From Henriciella sp. (lineage in GTDB: Bacteria > Pseudomonadota > Alphaproteobacteria > Caulobacterales > Hyphomonadaceae): a stretch of 64,000 bases of DNA. Positions 53,783 to 63,225 of this stretch are shown one piece after another; positions within the stretch are counted from its first letter, which is position 1, and every line of letters begins with the position of its first letter. The stretch is from positions 1 to 64,000 of the forward strand of contig JAEPOM010000019.1 in the NCBI GenBank assembly GCA_017642885.1, in the 5' to 3' direction. A model generated the notes under the pieces. It made no database searches, had not been told where the DNA came from, and saw only the letters and a program-made list of their open reading frames with translations. The position numbers and the translations under genes were made by a program.

Positions 53783-54244
53783 GCCGTTCAGGTACCCGGC
53801 GAAACTGACCCAAACAAGATAGGGTATCATCAGGATCGCCGCTGAAGCCGAGTGTTTCCAGAAGGCCCGCATGGTTGCCAGAATCAAAATCCACAATACC
53901 ACCAGCACAATCATGGCCAGCATGACTTCTTTGAACCCGAAGAACATCCAGCTCCAGGCGAGATTGAAAGCCAGCTGGAAGAAATAGAGGCCCAATGCCC
54001 CGGAACAGGCGGAAAAGGTGCCAGCCTTCACGCGCACCAGGATCGCGGCAAAGGCCATCAAGGTGAACAGGATCGGCCAGACGATCGAGAACACATAGCC
54101 CGGGGGTGTCAGTTCCGGTTTGTCGAGCGCGATGTACCAGATCTCGACGGCCTTGCTGGACACAACTGCACCCAGCCCCGCTGTAGCAGCGGTTACAGTC
54201 GCGATCACAAACGTGATCATCGCAGCCGGTTTGTGATCCTCCAT
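53762..54244 (-). CDS. TspO/MBR-family protein
   Basis: The 160-residue protein is a five-helix tryptophan-rich sensory protein. The family marks WYIALDKPELTPPGYVFSIVWPILF and AFNLAWSWMFFGF are present, and helices are near residues 8-28, 50-70, 80-100, 105-125 and 135-155. TspO binds porphyrins and cholesterol-like molecules in the inner or outer membrane; the adjacent hemF supports a tetrapyrrole link. Convergent with cca. Confidence 0.92.
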   Translation of the reverse strand: MEDHKPAAMITFVIATVTAATAGLGAVVSSKAVEIWYIALDKPELTPPGYVFSIVWPILFTLMAFAAILVRVKAGTFSACSGALGLYFFQLAFNLAWSWMFFGFKEVMLAMIVLVVLWILILATMRAFWKHSASAAILMIPYLVWVSFAGYLNGSILFLN

Positions 54245-54284
54245 GTAGGAGCCGTATCAGGTCACTGGAGATTCGTCACCGGCC

Positions 54285-55163
54285 TTACGGCCATTTCACC
54301 ACAGGTGGCATAGAAGAGAGAATGCTCGTGACGTTGCCACCGGTTTTCAAGCCGAATGTCGTGCCGCGATCATAGAGCAGGTTAAATTCGACATAGCGGC
54401 CGCGGCGGATCAGTTGCTCATCCCGCTCATCATCGGTCCAGCCTTCATTCATGCGGCGGCGGGCAAGTTTTGGATAGATATCGGCGAACTGTTTCCCGAC
54501 TTCCTGAGTGAAGGCGAAATCGCGATCCCAATCGCCGGTGTTGTGGCGATCGAAAAAGATCCCCCCAGTGCCGCGCGGCTCTTCGCGGTGGGGCAGGTAG
54601 AAATACTCGTCGCAGCGCTTCTTGAAATCCGGATACCATGCCTTGTCAAACGGATCGCAGGCAGCTTGCATCGCGGCATGAAAGTCCACGGTGTCTGGGA
54701 AATCGTCGCGGCGCTGATAGTCGAGCAGGGGGGTCAGATCTCCGCCGCCGCCAAACCAGCTTTCGGACGTGACGAGCATTCTTATGTTCATGTGCACCGC
54801 GGGGACACGTGGATTATGCAAATGCGCGATCAAAGAAACACCGCAGGCCCAGAACCGGCCATCGGACTGATCTGCGCCCGGAATCTGCGCCCGGAAGGCT
54901 TCAGAGAATTCACCATAGACTTCAGAAAAATGGACCCCGACTTTCTCGAAGAACTTGCCGCGCATGATCGCCATACGTCCGCCGCCCAGATCTTCGGCGC
55001 CGTTACCGCGGCTCCATTCGGTTTTCTCAAACCGGCCTGCCTCGCCTGAATAGAGCGGGCGGTCCGCTTCATCTTCCAGAGCTTCAAACCGGGCGATGAT
55101 ATCGTCCTGAAGGGATTTGAACCATTCAGAGGCGCGTTGTTTCTGTGTCTCGATTTCGGTCAT
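54285..55163 (-). CDS. hemF: Coproporphyrinogen III oxidase, aerobic
   Basis: The 292-residue enzyme oxidatively decarboxylates coproporphyrinogen III to protoporphyrinogen IX with oxygen. Visible are [33 protein letters not shown], the [14 protein letters not shown] motif and [33 protein letters not shown]. These are diagnostic of HemF rather than HemN. Length is normal. It lies between tspO and petABC, on the opposite strand from the latter. Confidence 0.97.
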   Translation of the reverse strand: MTEIETQKQRASEWFKSLQDDIIARFEALEDEADRPLYSGEAGRFEKTEWSRGNGAEDLGGGRMAIMRGKFFEKVGVHFSEVYGEFSEAFRAQIPGADQSDGRFWACGVSLIAHLHNPRVPAVHMNIRMLVTSESWFGGGGDLTPLLDYQRRDDFPDTVDFHAAMQAACDPFDKAWYPDFKKRCDEYFYLPHREEPRGTGGIFFDRHNTGDWDRDFAFTQEVGKQFADIYPKLARRRMNEGWTDDERDEQLIRRGRYVEFNLLYDRGTTFGLKTGGNVTSILSSMPPVVKWP

Positions 55164-55329
55164 GACGGGTCCTGTAATTGAGCGAGCGCCAGCGCTAAAT
55201 AGCCATTAGCAGCGACAGTATCGGTAAATGTCCGTATCGGGGGTGGAAATTGTGTCGCACGTCTAGCAGCGGCTGCAGCTTGAAATCATCCGCGAGGCAG
55301 GCTAGGCGGGCGAGGTTAGACGGGGAGGC

Positions 55330-55348
55330 TTGCGGCGCTGCGCCGCAA
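55330..55348. other. Hairpin in the petABC leader region
   Basis: In the 245-base gap before petA, TTGCGGCG (55330-55337) pairs with CGCCGCAA (55341-55348) around a three-base loop. It is about 60 bases before the petA start and followed by CTTTTCC, so it could be a leader structure or weak attenuator. The rest of the gap holds the promoters and no gene. Confidence 0.35.
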
Positions 55349-55408
55349 TGATGCTTTTCCTCAATCTGTGTATTTAGGCTGCAAAGTCATGCCGAAGGAA
55401 GAGAAGAC

Positions 55409-55978
55409 GTGAGCGCATCTGATACGACGGCCCCGGATCATGTCGACGAAGAACGCCGGGATTTTATCCATATTGCCGCAATTTCCGCGACAGTTGGTGG
55501 TGCAGGCCTGGTGGCCTACCCACTTGTGGACCAAATGAACGCGGCGGGCGACACCAAGGCGGCCTCTAGCCTTGAAGTCGACATTTCGAAAGTCCCGCAA
55601 GGGGGCGAAATTCGCGTACTGATCGGCGGTAAGCCTTTCTTCCTACGCCATCGAACACCGGAAGAAATCGCCGCGGCGGTGAATACCGACGCGTCGAAAA
55701 TGCCAGACCCGCAGACCGATGAGGAACGCCTCGTTGCGCTGCCGGATGGCACTTTCAATCCGGCAATTCTGATCACCTCTGGTGCCTGTACGCACCTCGG
55801 TTGTGTGCCGGTTGGACCTGCACAAGGCAACGTTGGTGACTATGGCGGCTGGTACTGCCCATGCCACGGGTCGCACTACGACACGTCAGGCCGGATCCGC
55901 AAAGGTCCTGCCCCGAAGAACCTGCCGGTTCCCGATTATGAGTGGGTGACACCTGCTCTGGTCAAGATTTCACTCTAA
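55409..55978 (+). CDS. petA: Ubiquinol-cytochrome c reductase, Rieske iron-sulphur subunit
   Basis: The 189-residue Rieske protein of the bc1 complex has a Tat-type N-terminal region (twin Arg16-Arg17, RRDFIHIAAISATVG, then one membrane helix) and a [2Fe-2S] domain with CTHLGC (Cys127, His129, Cys132) and CPCHGSHYD (Cys150, His153). It takes electrons from ubiquinol at the Qo site. The start is GTG 55409 after GGAAGAG. It heads petABC. Confidence 0.96.
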   Translation: MSASDTTAPDHVDEERRDFIHIAAISATVGGAGLVAYPLVDQMNAAGDTKAASSLEVDISKVPQGGEIRVLIGGKPFFLRHRTPEEIAAAVNTDASKMPDPQTDEERLVALPDGTFNPAILITSGACTHLGCVPVGPAQGNVGDYGGWYCPCHGSHYDTSGRIRKGPAPKNLPVPDYEWVTPALVKISL

Positions 55979-55996
55979 AGGAAGGACAAGAGACCG

Positions 55997-57439
55997 ATGA
56001 GCGGACACGAGTCCACCTACAAGCCAGAGACAGGCTTCACCAAGTGGCTGGATAGCCGCCTGCCGATTGTCCGGCTGGCGCATGATAGCTTTGTCGATTT
56101 TCCGACCCCCAAGAACCTGAACTACTGGTACACATTCGGCGGAATCCTCGCCGTCTGTCTGGTCATCCAGATCATTACCGGCGTCGTTCTGGCCATGCAC
56201 TACACGGCTGACATCAACCAGGCCTTCGGGTCGGTTGAGCGGATTATGCGCGATGTGCCTTATGGCTGGCTGATCCGGAATATTCACATGGTCGGCGCGT
56301 CGATGTTCTTCCTCGCCGTCTATGTCCACATGTTCCGAGGCCTCTATTACGGGTCTTATAAAGCACCGCGCGAAGTGTTGTGGCTGCTGGGATGTGTGAT
56401 CTATCTCTTGATGATGGCGACCGCCTTCCTCGGCTACATGCTGCCATGGGGACAAATGTCGCTGCACGGCGCGAACGTGATCATCAACCTGTTCGGAGCG
56501 ATTCCGCTGGTTGGTGAGAGCATTCAAAGCTGGCTGATGGGTGGACCTTCGGTCGGCAACCAGACGCTTCAGCGCTTCTTCTCGCTGCACTATTTGCTGC
56601 CATTTATGATTGCTGGCGTTGTGATCCTGCACATCTGGGCGCTGCACGTACCTGGCAATAACAACCCGACAGGTGTTGAAGTTCAGGATACGAAAAAGGA
56701 CACGATTCCGTTCCACCCGTATTACACGGTCAAGGATGGCTTCGCGATTGTTGTTTTCCTGATCATCTTCGCGGTTTTTGTCTTCTATGCGCCAAACGTT
56801 CTTGGCCACGCAGACAATTATATCGAAGCCAACCCGCTCGTGACCCCAGCGAACATTGTGCCTGAATGGTACCTGTTGCCATTCTACGCGATTCTGCGGG
56901 CGATTACGTTCAATATTGGCCCGATGGATGCGAAGCTGCTCGGCGTTATCGCCATGTTCGGATCGATTGCGGTTCTGTTCCTGCTGCCTTGGCTCGACAC
57001 GTCAAAAGTAAAATCCATGCGCTATCGCCCAGTGGCGAAGCAGTTCTTCATGGTCTTTGTTGTGGTCTGCCTGCTGCTTGGCTGGTGCGGCGCGTCTAAT
57101 CCGGACAATGCGGTTATCGCGATGGGTAAAGACAAGCTGGTGGTCAATTACACTGACTCTGCCGGACTTGAAGGTAGCCGCGTCTTTGAAGAGTTTGCCC
57201 CAGCTGCGCAGTTCCGCGATGAACAGCGTGACAGCGGCGGCGTTGCCTCCATGGCGATTGAGAAGGCACCGGCCTTCACGTTCAAGACTCTGTCTCAGAT
57301 CCTGACTGCTTACTATTTCGCCTTCTTCCTGATCATCCTGCCAGTTCTGGGCCTCCGCGAGCGTCCAAAGGGTGAGCCGGACTCTATTCACCAGTCCATA
57401 CTTGGACATGATGCGCCGGCAGCGGCGCCAGCCGAATAA
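55997..57439 (+). CDS. petB: Ubiquinol-cytochrome c reductase, cytochrome b
   Basis: The 480-residue protein is full-length cytochrome b with eight membrane helices and the two hemes. Seen are [56 protein letters not shown], the Qo motif [15 protein letters not shown] and heme histidines in HIWALHVPG. The last helices and C-terminal tail are somewhat longer than in mitochondria. It lies 18 bases after petA and 12 before petC. Confidence 0.97.
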   Translation: MSGHESTYKPETGFTKWLDSRLPIVRLAHDSFVDFPTPKNLNYWYTFGGILAVCLVIQIITGVVLAMHYTADINQAFGSVERIMRDVPYGWLIRNIHMVGASMFFLAVYVHMFRGLYYGSYKAPREVLWLLGCVIYLLMMATAFLGYMLPWGQMSLHGANVIINLFGAIPLVGESIQSWLMGGPSVGNQTLQRFFSLHYLLPFMIAGVVILHIWALHVPGNNNPTGVEVQDTKKDTIPFHPYYTVKDGFAIVVFLIIFAVFVFYAPNVLGHADNYIEANPLVTPANIVPEWYLLPFYAILRAITFNIGPMDAKLLGVIAMFGSIAVLFLLPWLDTSKVKSMRYRPVAKQFFMVFVVVCLLLGWCGASNPDNAVIAMGKDKLVVNYTDSAGLEGSRVFEEFAPAAQFRDEQRDSGGVASMAIEKAPAFTFKTLSQILTAYYFAFFLIILPVLGLRERPKGEPDSIHQSILGHDAPAAAPAE

Positions 57440-57451
57440 GGAATCACGGAT

Positions 57452-58396
57452 ATGAAACTTTTCCGTCCTCTCCTCGCAGGTCTTGGCGCACTCGCTCTCG
57501 GCCTGACAGCCCATGCCGCTGGCGGCGCGAAACACGCGCACGCTCCGGAAGATGGCTGGAAGTTCGCTAAGGTCCCTGCCGGCAAGCTCGACAAGGACAG
57601 CGTCCAGCGCGGCTTCCAAGTCTATCAGGAAGTCTGTGCGTCCTGCCACGGGATGAAGCTGCTGTCTTACCGTAATCTCGGTGAAAAAGGTGGTCCGTTC
57701 TATAGCTCGGATTATTCCAACGCGAACGACAATCCACTGGTCAAAGCGATCGCGGCTGAGATTGAAATTCTTGATCCAAACCCGGATGAGAATGGTGACC
57801 CGTTCTATCGTCCGGCGCGACCATCCGATCCGTTCCGCAGCCCATATCCAAACGATCAGGCCGCGATGGCGGCGAATGGCGGGGCCTTGCCACCAGATCT
57901 TTCCGTCATCACCAAAGCGCGTGGTCACGGCAATGAAGGCGATGGCGCCTCTTACGTCTACTCGCTTCTGACCGGCTACCCTGACCCCGAGAAAATCAAG
58001 ACGAAGGCCGGTGAAGACGGTCTCAACGTCAATTATCTCGAGTTCGACAAGGACGAGACAGTCGGTACGCTAACGCAGCCGACGGGCCTCTATTACAACC
58101 CATACTTTGCCGGTGACACCACGCCGCAATGGGACGGCGATCCACGTCACGCGCCTTATGGCGGCTTCCTCGCCATGGCACCGCAGCTTCCAGACGGCCG
58201 CGTCGAGTATATCGACGGCACCGAAGCTACGACGTCTCAAATGGCTAAGGATGTTGCCCAGTTCCTGCATTGGGCGGGCGATCCAAAACAAGGTCAGCGC
58301 AAGTCTCTGGCCCTGCCAACCATGATCTACCTGGTCCTGTTGGCGATCCTGCTTTGGTTCTCGTACAAGCGCATCTGGCGCAATGTGGACCACTAA
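57452..58396 (+). CDS. petC: Ubiquinol-cytochrome c reductase, cytochrome c1
   Basis: The 314-residue protein has a signal peptide (LAGLGALALGLTAHA), the heme c attachment motif CASCH (Cys62, Cys65, His66), a later Met axial region (GGFLAMAPQLPDG) and a C-terminal membrane anchor (TMIYLVLLAILLWFSYKRIWR). It accepts electrons from the Rieske centre and passes them to cytochrome c. It ends the petABC operon, 32 bases before a terminator. Confidence 0.97.
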   Translation: MKLFRPLLAGLGALALGLTAHAAGGAKHAHAPEDGWKFAKVPAGKLDKDSVQRGFQVYQEVCASCHGMKLLSYRNLGEKGGPFYSSDYSNANDNPLVKAIAAEIEILDPNPDENGDPFYRPARPSDPFRSPYPNDQAAMAANGGALPPDLSVITKARGHGNEGDGASYVYSLLTGYPDPEKIKTKAGEDGLNVNYLEFDKDETVGTLTQPTGLYYNPYFAGDTTPQWDGDPRHAPYGGFLAMAPQLPDGRVEYIDGTEATTSQMAKDVAQFLHWAGDPKQGQRKSLALPTMIYLVLLAILLWFSYKRIWRNVDH

Positions 58397-58428
58397 GCAG
58401 AATAGAACACAGTCTAGTGAATTGACGG

Positions 58429-58461
58429 CCCCGCCCTGGATTGCTCCAAGGGCGGGGTTTT
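58429..58461 (+). terminator. Rho-independent terminator after petABC
   Basis: CCCCGCCCT (58429-58437) pairs with AGGGCGGGG (58449-58457) and is followed by TTTT. The next gene, mtnP, starts 19 bases later, so mtnP needs its own promoter or read-through. Confidence 0.88.
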
Positions 58462-58479
58462 CGCATCTGGAGGAAATCT

Positions 58480-59358
58480 ATGTCCAAGTGGGTGATTGGC
58501 GTCATTGGCGGCTCAGGTCTCTATGAGATAGACGGCCTGGAACATGCCGAGCAGGAAAGCGTCGACACGCCTTGGGGCCCGCCTTCGGATGCGCTGGTCA
58601 AAGGCCGGATCGGTGATGTCGAACTGGTCTTCCTGCCGCGTCATGGTAAAGGCCACCGCTTGTCGCCCACAACGGTACCTTACCGCGCCAATATTGATGC
58701 GTTGAAGCGGCTTGGTTGTACGGACATCCTGTCGATTTCCGCCTGTGGTTCCCTACAGGAACAGTACGCCCCAGGTGAATTTGTGATGGTCGATCAGTTC
58801 ATTGACCGGACCTTTGCCCGTGAGAAATCCTATTTCGGGCCTGGCATGGTGGCGCACGTATCCATGGCTGATCCGATCTGCTCGCGCCTTTCAGGTCTTG
58901 CAGGGGATGCCGCTGAGTCGGTCGGAGCGACGGTCCACCGCGGCGGCACTTACCTGACCATGGAGGGCCCGCAATTTTCTTCCCGGGCTGAGAGTCATAT
59001 GTATCGCCAATGGGGATGCGACGTGATCGGCATGACCAATATGCCGGAAGCCAAGCTGGCGCGCGAAGCTGAGCTGCCCTATGCGACGATTGCCATGGTC
59101 ACCGATTATGATTGCTGGCGCGAGGGCGAAGCCGCCGTCGAGGTCACCAATGTTCTGGAGGTCATGGCCGCGAATACGTCAAAGGCCAAAGCTGCGGTCT
59201 CGGCTCTGGCGCAGTCGCTTCAGGAGAAGCCGCGCACGTCGTCGCCGCAGGGGATCGAGACCTGTCTCGATTATGCGATGATCACCGCGCCTGACGCCCG
59301 CGACCCCGCAATCCTGTCAAAACTGGATGCCGTGGCGAGGCGTATTCTTGGCCGTTAA
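58480..59358 (+). CDS. mtnP: S-methyl-5'-thioadenosine phosphorylase
   Basis: The 292-residue enzyme cleaves methylthioadenosine from polyamine or other SAM-using steps to adenine and methylthioribose-1-phosphate, feeding methionine salvage. It shows IGVIGGSGLYEIDGLE, FLPRHGKGHRLSPTTVPYRANIDALK, GGTYLTMEGPQFSSRAES and GMTNMPEAKLAREAELPYATIAMVTDYDCW. The start at ATG 58480 follows GGAGGAAATCT. It is 108 bases before prs, a plausible nucleotide-metabolism neighbour. Confidence 0.95.
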   Translation: MSKWVIGVIGGSGLYEIDGLEHAEQESVDTPWGPPSDALVKGRIGDVELVFLPRHGKGHRLSPTTVPYRANIDALKRLGCTDILSISACGSLQEQYAPGEFVMVDQFIDRTFAREKSYFGPGMVAHVSMADPICSRLSGLAGDAAESVGATVHRGGTYLTMEGPQFSSRAESHMYRQWGCDVIGMTNMPEAKLAREAELPYATIAMVTDYDCWREGEAAVEVTNVLEVMAANTSKAKAAVSALAQSLQEKPRTSSPQGIETCLDYAMITAPDARDPAILSKLDAVARRILGR

Positions 59359-59466
59359 GCCACACCCACTGCCAAAATACCAAGCGCCATAACAGAGTCA
59401 CCTTGCGACTCACCGAGCCTTCGTCTTTAAGCCTTGGACAGGGATACGGGCAAAGGCGGCACCTCC

Positions 59467-60399
59467 ATGAAACTTATTTCCTGTAACGCGAACCGACCAT
59501 TGGCAAATGCGATTGCGGACCATCTCGATTGTCCGCTGACAGATGCCGAAGTGAAGAATTTCGCCGACAATGAAATCTTCGTACGGATCAATGAAAATGT
59601 GCGCGGCGAGGATGTCTTCATCATCCAGTCCACATCAAAGCCCGCCAACGACAATCTGATGGAATTGCTGATCTGCATCGACGCGTTGCGCCGGGCCTCA
59701 GCGGCGCGGATCACGGCCGTCATCCCGTATTTTGGTTATGCTCGTCAGGATCGCAAAACAGATGGTCGAACGCCCATTTCTGCGAAGCTCGTCGCCAATC
59801 TGATTTCCGCTGCCGGTGCCGACCGCGTGCTTACAATGGATCTGCATGCTGGTCAGATCCAGGGCTTCTTCGACATTCCAACCGACAATATGGTCGCCCT
59901 GCCGGTGATGGTGGACGACGTCCAGCGACGCCTCGGCGGAGACAAGATGATGGTCGTTTCGCCGGATACGGGCGGTGTGGTCCGAGCACGCTCTTTTGCC
60001 AAGCGGATCGGCGCTGATCTGGCCATTGTCGACAAGCGTCGGCCCGAAGCTGGCAAATCCGAGGTCATGAATATTATCGGTGACGTAGATGGACGACAGT
60101 GCATTCTGGTCGATGACATTTGCGACTCCGGCGGCACATTGTGCAATGCGGCTGCCGCGCTAAAGGAACAGGGCGCGACTTCGGTCAGTGCCTATATCAC
60201 TCATGGCGTGCTCTCTAACAATGCGGTTACGCGTGTTGAGAAATCCGAAATGGATGAGCTGGTCATTTGCAACACCATCCAGCCGTCTGACGCTGATCTG
60301 AAGTCAAAGAAGCTTCGGGTGCTGTCCGTGGCGCCGCTGCTCGGCGAGGCCATCCGCCGGATTGCCAACAATGAGAGCGTTTCGAAGCTCTTCGACTAA
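59467..60399 (+). CDS. prs: Ribose-phosphate pyrophosphokinase
   Basis: The 310-residue enzyme makes PRPP from ribose-5-phosphate and ATP. The catalytic flexible loop [22 protein letters not shown], the PRPP loop [11 protein letters not shown] and [18 protein letters not shown] are all present. ATG 59467 starts [23 protein letters not shown] 59434 would add 11 residues. A 13-bp hairpin terminates it. Length is normal. Confidence 0.97.
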   Translation: MKLISCNANRPLANAIADHLDCPLTDAEVKNFADNEIFVRINENVRGEDVFIIQSTSKPANDNLMELLICIDALRRASAARITAVIPYFGYARQDRKTDGRTPISAKLVANLISAAGADRVLTMDLHAGQIQGFFDIPTDNMVALPVMVDDVQRRLGGDKMMVVSPDTGGVVRARSFAKRIGADLAIVDKRRPEAGKSEVMNIIGDVDGRQCILVDDICDSGGTLCNAAAALKEQGATSVSAYITHGVLSNNAVTRVEKSEMDELVICNTIQPSDADLKSKKLRVLSVAPLLGEAIRRIANNESVSKLFD

Positions 60400-60417
60400 A
60401 TCAACAAGACAAAACTA

Positions 60418-60450
60418 AAAGAGGCTCGGACCAGCGATCCGAGCCTCTTT
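60418..60450. terminator. Bidirectional terminator between prs and the M56 gene
   Basis: AAAGAGGCTCGGA (60418-60430) pairs perfectly with TCCGAGCCTCTTT (60438-60450). Flanking A and T runs allow termination of both prs (plus strand) and the M56/M23 gene (minus strand). Confidence 0.93.
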
Positions 60451-60481
60451 GATGTTTGAAGCTTGGGTGCAATGCCCAGCC

Positions 60482-61879
60482 CTAGGCGTCGCAGCAGCCT
60501 TCATACAGCACCAGCCCTTTGACCTTGAGCGGGTCTTGATGCTCGCCGTCCTTATAGACTTCCAGGTGCAGGTGAGGGCCCGTGGCGCCTTTGCCGGACT
60601 TGCCGACTTTGCCAATTAGCGTGCCCGCTTTGATCTTCTGATCTTCCTCAACCAGGATTTTGGACATCTGCGAGAAGCGCATCTTGCGACCATCTTCAAG
60701 CCAGAGGTCGACGGTGTAGCCATACTCTTCCTTCTTGCCCGCCCAGATCACTTTCGCTTCGGTCGGGCTGTAAATGGGCGTGCCCTCTTTGGCTTTGATA
60801 TCAAGGCCGCTGTGCCACCAGGATTTATCCTCATTTTCATAATAGACCTCGCCAAAGGGCTGGCTGACCTTGGCATAGGAATCCACGAAGATCGCATGTG
60901 TGAAGACATTGCCGCTCACCACCGAAGTGGCTTGAGCGAGAGACAGCGGCGCAAGTATGAGACCTGCGAGCAGCGCAAGGCCCGCGAGACGCTGCCGCGG
61001 TTGGCGCGCATCGCGTTCCAGCAGCTGGGTCAGACGCTTCTTCAACGTCTCATGACGCGGCAGGATAAAGGCGGCTACAGGCAGCGCCTGGATAGGGTGG
61101 GGCCGCGTCACGCGCGCTGTATTGGCGAGCGCGCGAGCATAAGCGAAATTGTCACCCGTCAGGGCTGCAGTCTGCTCGTCACAGGCGGCCTCGCGCCAAT
61201 AATCGAGTTGGCGCCGCATGACCCAGGCAAACGGCGAGAACCAGAAGACATCTGCGACCAGGCGCTCGAACGGTCGAGTAATCAAATCACCGCGTGAGAT
61301 ATGCGTGCACTCGTGCGCCAGAATGATATCGGCGTCGCGCTGATCGGAAATCGCTTCCGGCAAATAAATAGTCCGCTCGCGAATACCAGCCAAAAAGGGT
61401 GAACCATGTGGAATGCTCGCTGTCGCGGGGGAGTGTTTGAGGCCCAGCTTGCGCGCCCACGTATCTGACCGAACTTGCGCGTGCGGTTTGGCGAGTTTCT
61501 TGATATTTTGCAGCCGGACCTGGCACAGGGCGTTCATGCCAAGGCGGGCAAGCCAGCCGCCGATTAACAACGCGATCAGGGCCATGCCAATGACCGGCGC
61601 TGCATTGGAGTCCGTCGCGGCCTGCAAAGCGCCGTTTGCGGACAAGGCTTCTGCCGCGCCCCCAATATAGGGCAGATCCGGGATGGGTGTGGCCATCGGT
61701 GCCGGGATCAGGGCGTAAATACCTGCAATCATCCAGGGCAAGAAGGCGAGGATGGCGGCACCCCGCCAGATGGTGTGTGCGAACCGGGCCGGCACGGGCT
61801 CACGGCTCAAATAATGAGCACCCCCCGCAAGTAACCCCGTCCAGATCAGCGAAAACGCGATGAACCAGAGGGCTGACAT
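60482..61879 (-). CDS. BlaR1-like M56 metallopeptidase fused to an M23 peptidase domain
   Basis: The 465-residue membrane protein has three N-terminal helices (about 2-20, 39-60, 95-115), an M56 zinc protease domain with HECTH (His189, Glu190, His193) and EAACDE (Glu230), and a fourth helix near 300-316. After it comes, where BlaR1 has a penicillin-binding sensor, an M23/LytM peptidoglycan endopeptidase domain with HxxxD (His356, Asp360) and HLH (His436, His438), so all metal ligands are kept. It is 3 bases from a BlaI-type repressor. A cell-wall sensor that proteolyses BlaI is the likely role; the M23 domain may bind or cut wall peptides. Confidence 0.9.
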   Translation of the reverse strand: MSALWFIAFSLIWTGLLAGGAHYLSREPVPARFAHTIWRGAAILAFLPWMIAGIYALIPAPMATPIPDLPYIGGAAEALSANGALQAATDSNAAPVIGMALIALLIGGWLARLGMNALCQVRLQNIKKLAKPHAQVRSDTWARKLGLKHSPATASIPHGSPFLAGIRERTIYLPEAISDQRDADIILAHECTHISRGDLITRPFERLVADVFWFSPFAWVMRRQLDYWREAACDEQTAALTGDNFAYARALANTARVTRPHPIQALPVAAFILPRHETLKKRLTQLLERDARQPRQRLAGLALLAGLILAPLSLAQATSVVSGNVFTHAIFVDSYAKVSQPFGEVYYENEDKSWWHSGLDIKAKEGTPIYSPTEAKVIWAGKKEEYGYTVDLWLEDGRKMRFSQMSKILVEEDQKIKAGTLIGKVGKSGKGATGPHLHLEVYKDGEHQDPLKVKGLVLYEGCCDA

Positions 61880-61882
61880 ACT

Positions 61883-62263
61883 CTACTCTCCGTTTTCTTT
61901 GGCTTCCGCCGCATTGATAATGGAATCGAGCTCGTCGAGCTCATCATTGGATAGGTGAGGACTTTCCGCGAACATGGTGGCTGGAATTGGGCCATCCATA
62001 TCGAGGACCTTGCGGGCAAGATGGCGCACCAGGCTGCCAAGCGTTTCAACTCGGTCGAGCAGCGGCTCAAACGTCACAGGATCGACAGATCCATTGCGCT
62101 GGACCCAGCCTTTGGCTTCCATCCGGCCGAGCACCGTCCGCGTCGTTGAAAGCTGCCAGTCTTGCGAAGGGCCAACGGCTTCATGTAATTGCCGCGCCGT
62201 CTTGGCACCGCTGTTCCAGAGATATTTCAGAATCACAAGTTCTGACGGATTGGGATTGGCCAT
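61883..62263 (-). CDS. BlaI/MecI/CopY-family transcriptional repressor
   Basis: The 126-residue protein has the penicillinase-repressor winged helix: SELVILKYLWNSGAKTARQLHEAVGPSQDWQLSTTRTVLGRMEAKGWVQRNGSVDPVTFEP, followed by a dimerisation helix. Such repressors bind TACA-N2-TGTA dyads and are inactivated by the M56 protease encoded next (3 bases downstream). Two dyads lie 19-42 bases upstream of the start, so it very likely represses its own operon. Confidence 0.93.
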   Translation of the reverse strand: MANPNPSELVILKYLWNSGAKTARQLHEAVGPSQDWQLSTTRTVLGRMEAKGWVQRNGSVDPVTFEPLLDRVETLGSLVRHLARKVLDMDGPIPATMFAESPHLSNDELDELDSIINAAEAKENGE

Positions 62264-62281
62264 TCGCTGCCTCTCTTTCGC

Positions 62282-62305
62282 TACACCTGTAAATCTACGT
62301 CTGTA
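62282..62305. promoter_or_regulatory. Two BlaI-type operator dyads
   Basis: TACACCTGTA (62282-62291) is a perfect TACA-N2-TGTA dyad and TACGTCTGTA (62296-62305) a one-mismatch copy, 14 bases centre to centre, matching the tandem operators of BlaI/MecI-type repressors. They lie just upstream of the repressor start at 62263. Confidence 0.85.
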
Positions 62306-62423
62306 AACGGTGTTTCGTCAAGCTGTCTGCGGCTTCTTGGTTGCAGCGGCGGTTTGTTTCCTGTATGGGCAGCGCCTTAAAGAAAGGGCGGCGCGAGGCC
62401 GTACCTGTCAGGCTGTCACCCAT

Positions 62424-62442
62424 CATGCCAGATCAAGGCATG
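62424..62442 (+). other. Short leader hairpin before the L25 gene
   Basis: CATGCC (62424-62429) pairs with GGCATG (62437-62442) around a seven-base loop, 28 bases before the L25 start. It could be a leader element of the ribosomal protein transcript; the support is only the inverted repeat. Confidence 0.25.
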
Positions 62443-62470
62443 GGCGGACTTCAGGGCGAAAGGAAAAAAC

Positions 62471-63139
62471 ATGTCAAAAGATATCGTATTTAATGTCGAC
62501 GTGCGCGAGCGCATCGGTAAAGGCGGCGCCCGCGAAGCGCGTCGTCAGGGTTTTGTTCCAGGTGTGCTTTACGGCGGCGGTGAAGATCCAGTCGCGCTCA
62601 ACCTGAAGCAAAACGAAGTGGTCAAGGCGATCAATACCGGCCAGTTCCTGTCATCAACCGCGACGCTGGTTCATGACGGCAAGAAGCAGCTGGTGATCCC
62701 GCAAGCCATTCAGATGCATCCGGTCACGGATCAGCCTCAACACGTGGACCTGTACCGCGTGAAGAAAGACCAGATCATTACCGTTGAAGTCGTCGTGAAC
62801 TTCCTGAATGAAGAAGCCTCTCCTGGCCTCAAGAAGGGCGGCGCGCTTAACGTTGTGCGTCACGCAGTTGAGCTGAACGTTCGCGCAGACGCCATTCCGG
62901 ATTCTCTGGACGCTGACCTCACCGATCTCGACATTGGTGACAACGTCAAAATCTCGAACATCGCACTCCCAGACGGCGCAGAGCCGACCATTACCGATCG
63001 CGACTTCACCATCGCGTCGATCGTTGGCCGCGGTATCGCTGCTGATGTTGAAGAGGGTGAAGAGGACGAAGCACCAGAAGCGGGCGAAGTCGAAGCCACC
63101 AAGCAAGGTGGAGATGAAGACGGCGCTGCCGAAGAGTGA
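62471..63139 (+). CDS. rplY: 50S ribosomal protein L25 / general stress protein Ctc
   Basis: The 222-residue protein is the long, two-domain L25/Ctc form that binds 5S rRNA. The N-terminal L25 domain (VRERIGKGGAREARRQGFVPGVLYGGG) is followed by the C-terminal beta domain (LNVVRHAVELNVRADAIPDSL) and an acidic tail typical of alphaproteobacteria. AGGAAAAAA precedes ATG 62471. A hairpin terminator follows before pth, a common alpha gene pair. Confidence 0.97.
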   Translation: MSKDIVFNVDVRERIGKGGAREARRQGFVPGVLYGGGEDPVALNLKQNEVVKAINTGQFLSSTATLVHDGKKQLVIPQAIQMHPVTDQPQHVDLYRVKKDQIITVEVVVNFLNEEASPGLKKGGALNVVRHAVELNVRADAIPDSLDADLTDLDIGDNVKISNIALPDGAEPTITDRDFTIASIVGRGIAADVEEGEEDEAPEAGEVEATKQGGDEDGAAEE

Positions 63140-63160
63140 TCAAATCGCTAATCAATTTGG

Positions 63161-63194
63161 TGGCGGGGTGGCTTCGTGGCCGCCCCGCCATTAT
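63161..63194 (+). terminator. Rho-independent-like hairpin between L25 and pth
   Basis: TGGCGGGGTGG (63161-63171) pairs with CCGCCCCGCCA (63180-63190) with one G-U pair, and TTATT follows. It may end or attenuate the L25 transcript before pth. Confidence 0.72.
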
Positions 63195-63225
63195 TGATTC
63201 AGCCGATGCCTCAAAGGATCCGGTC

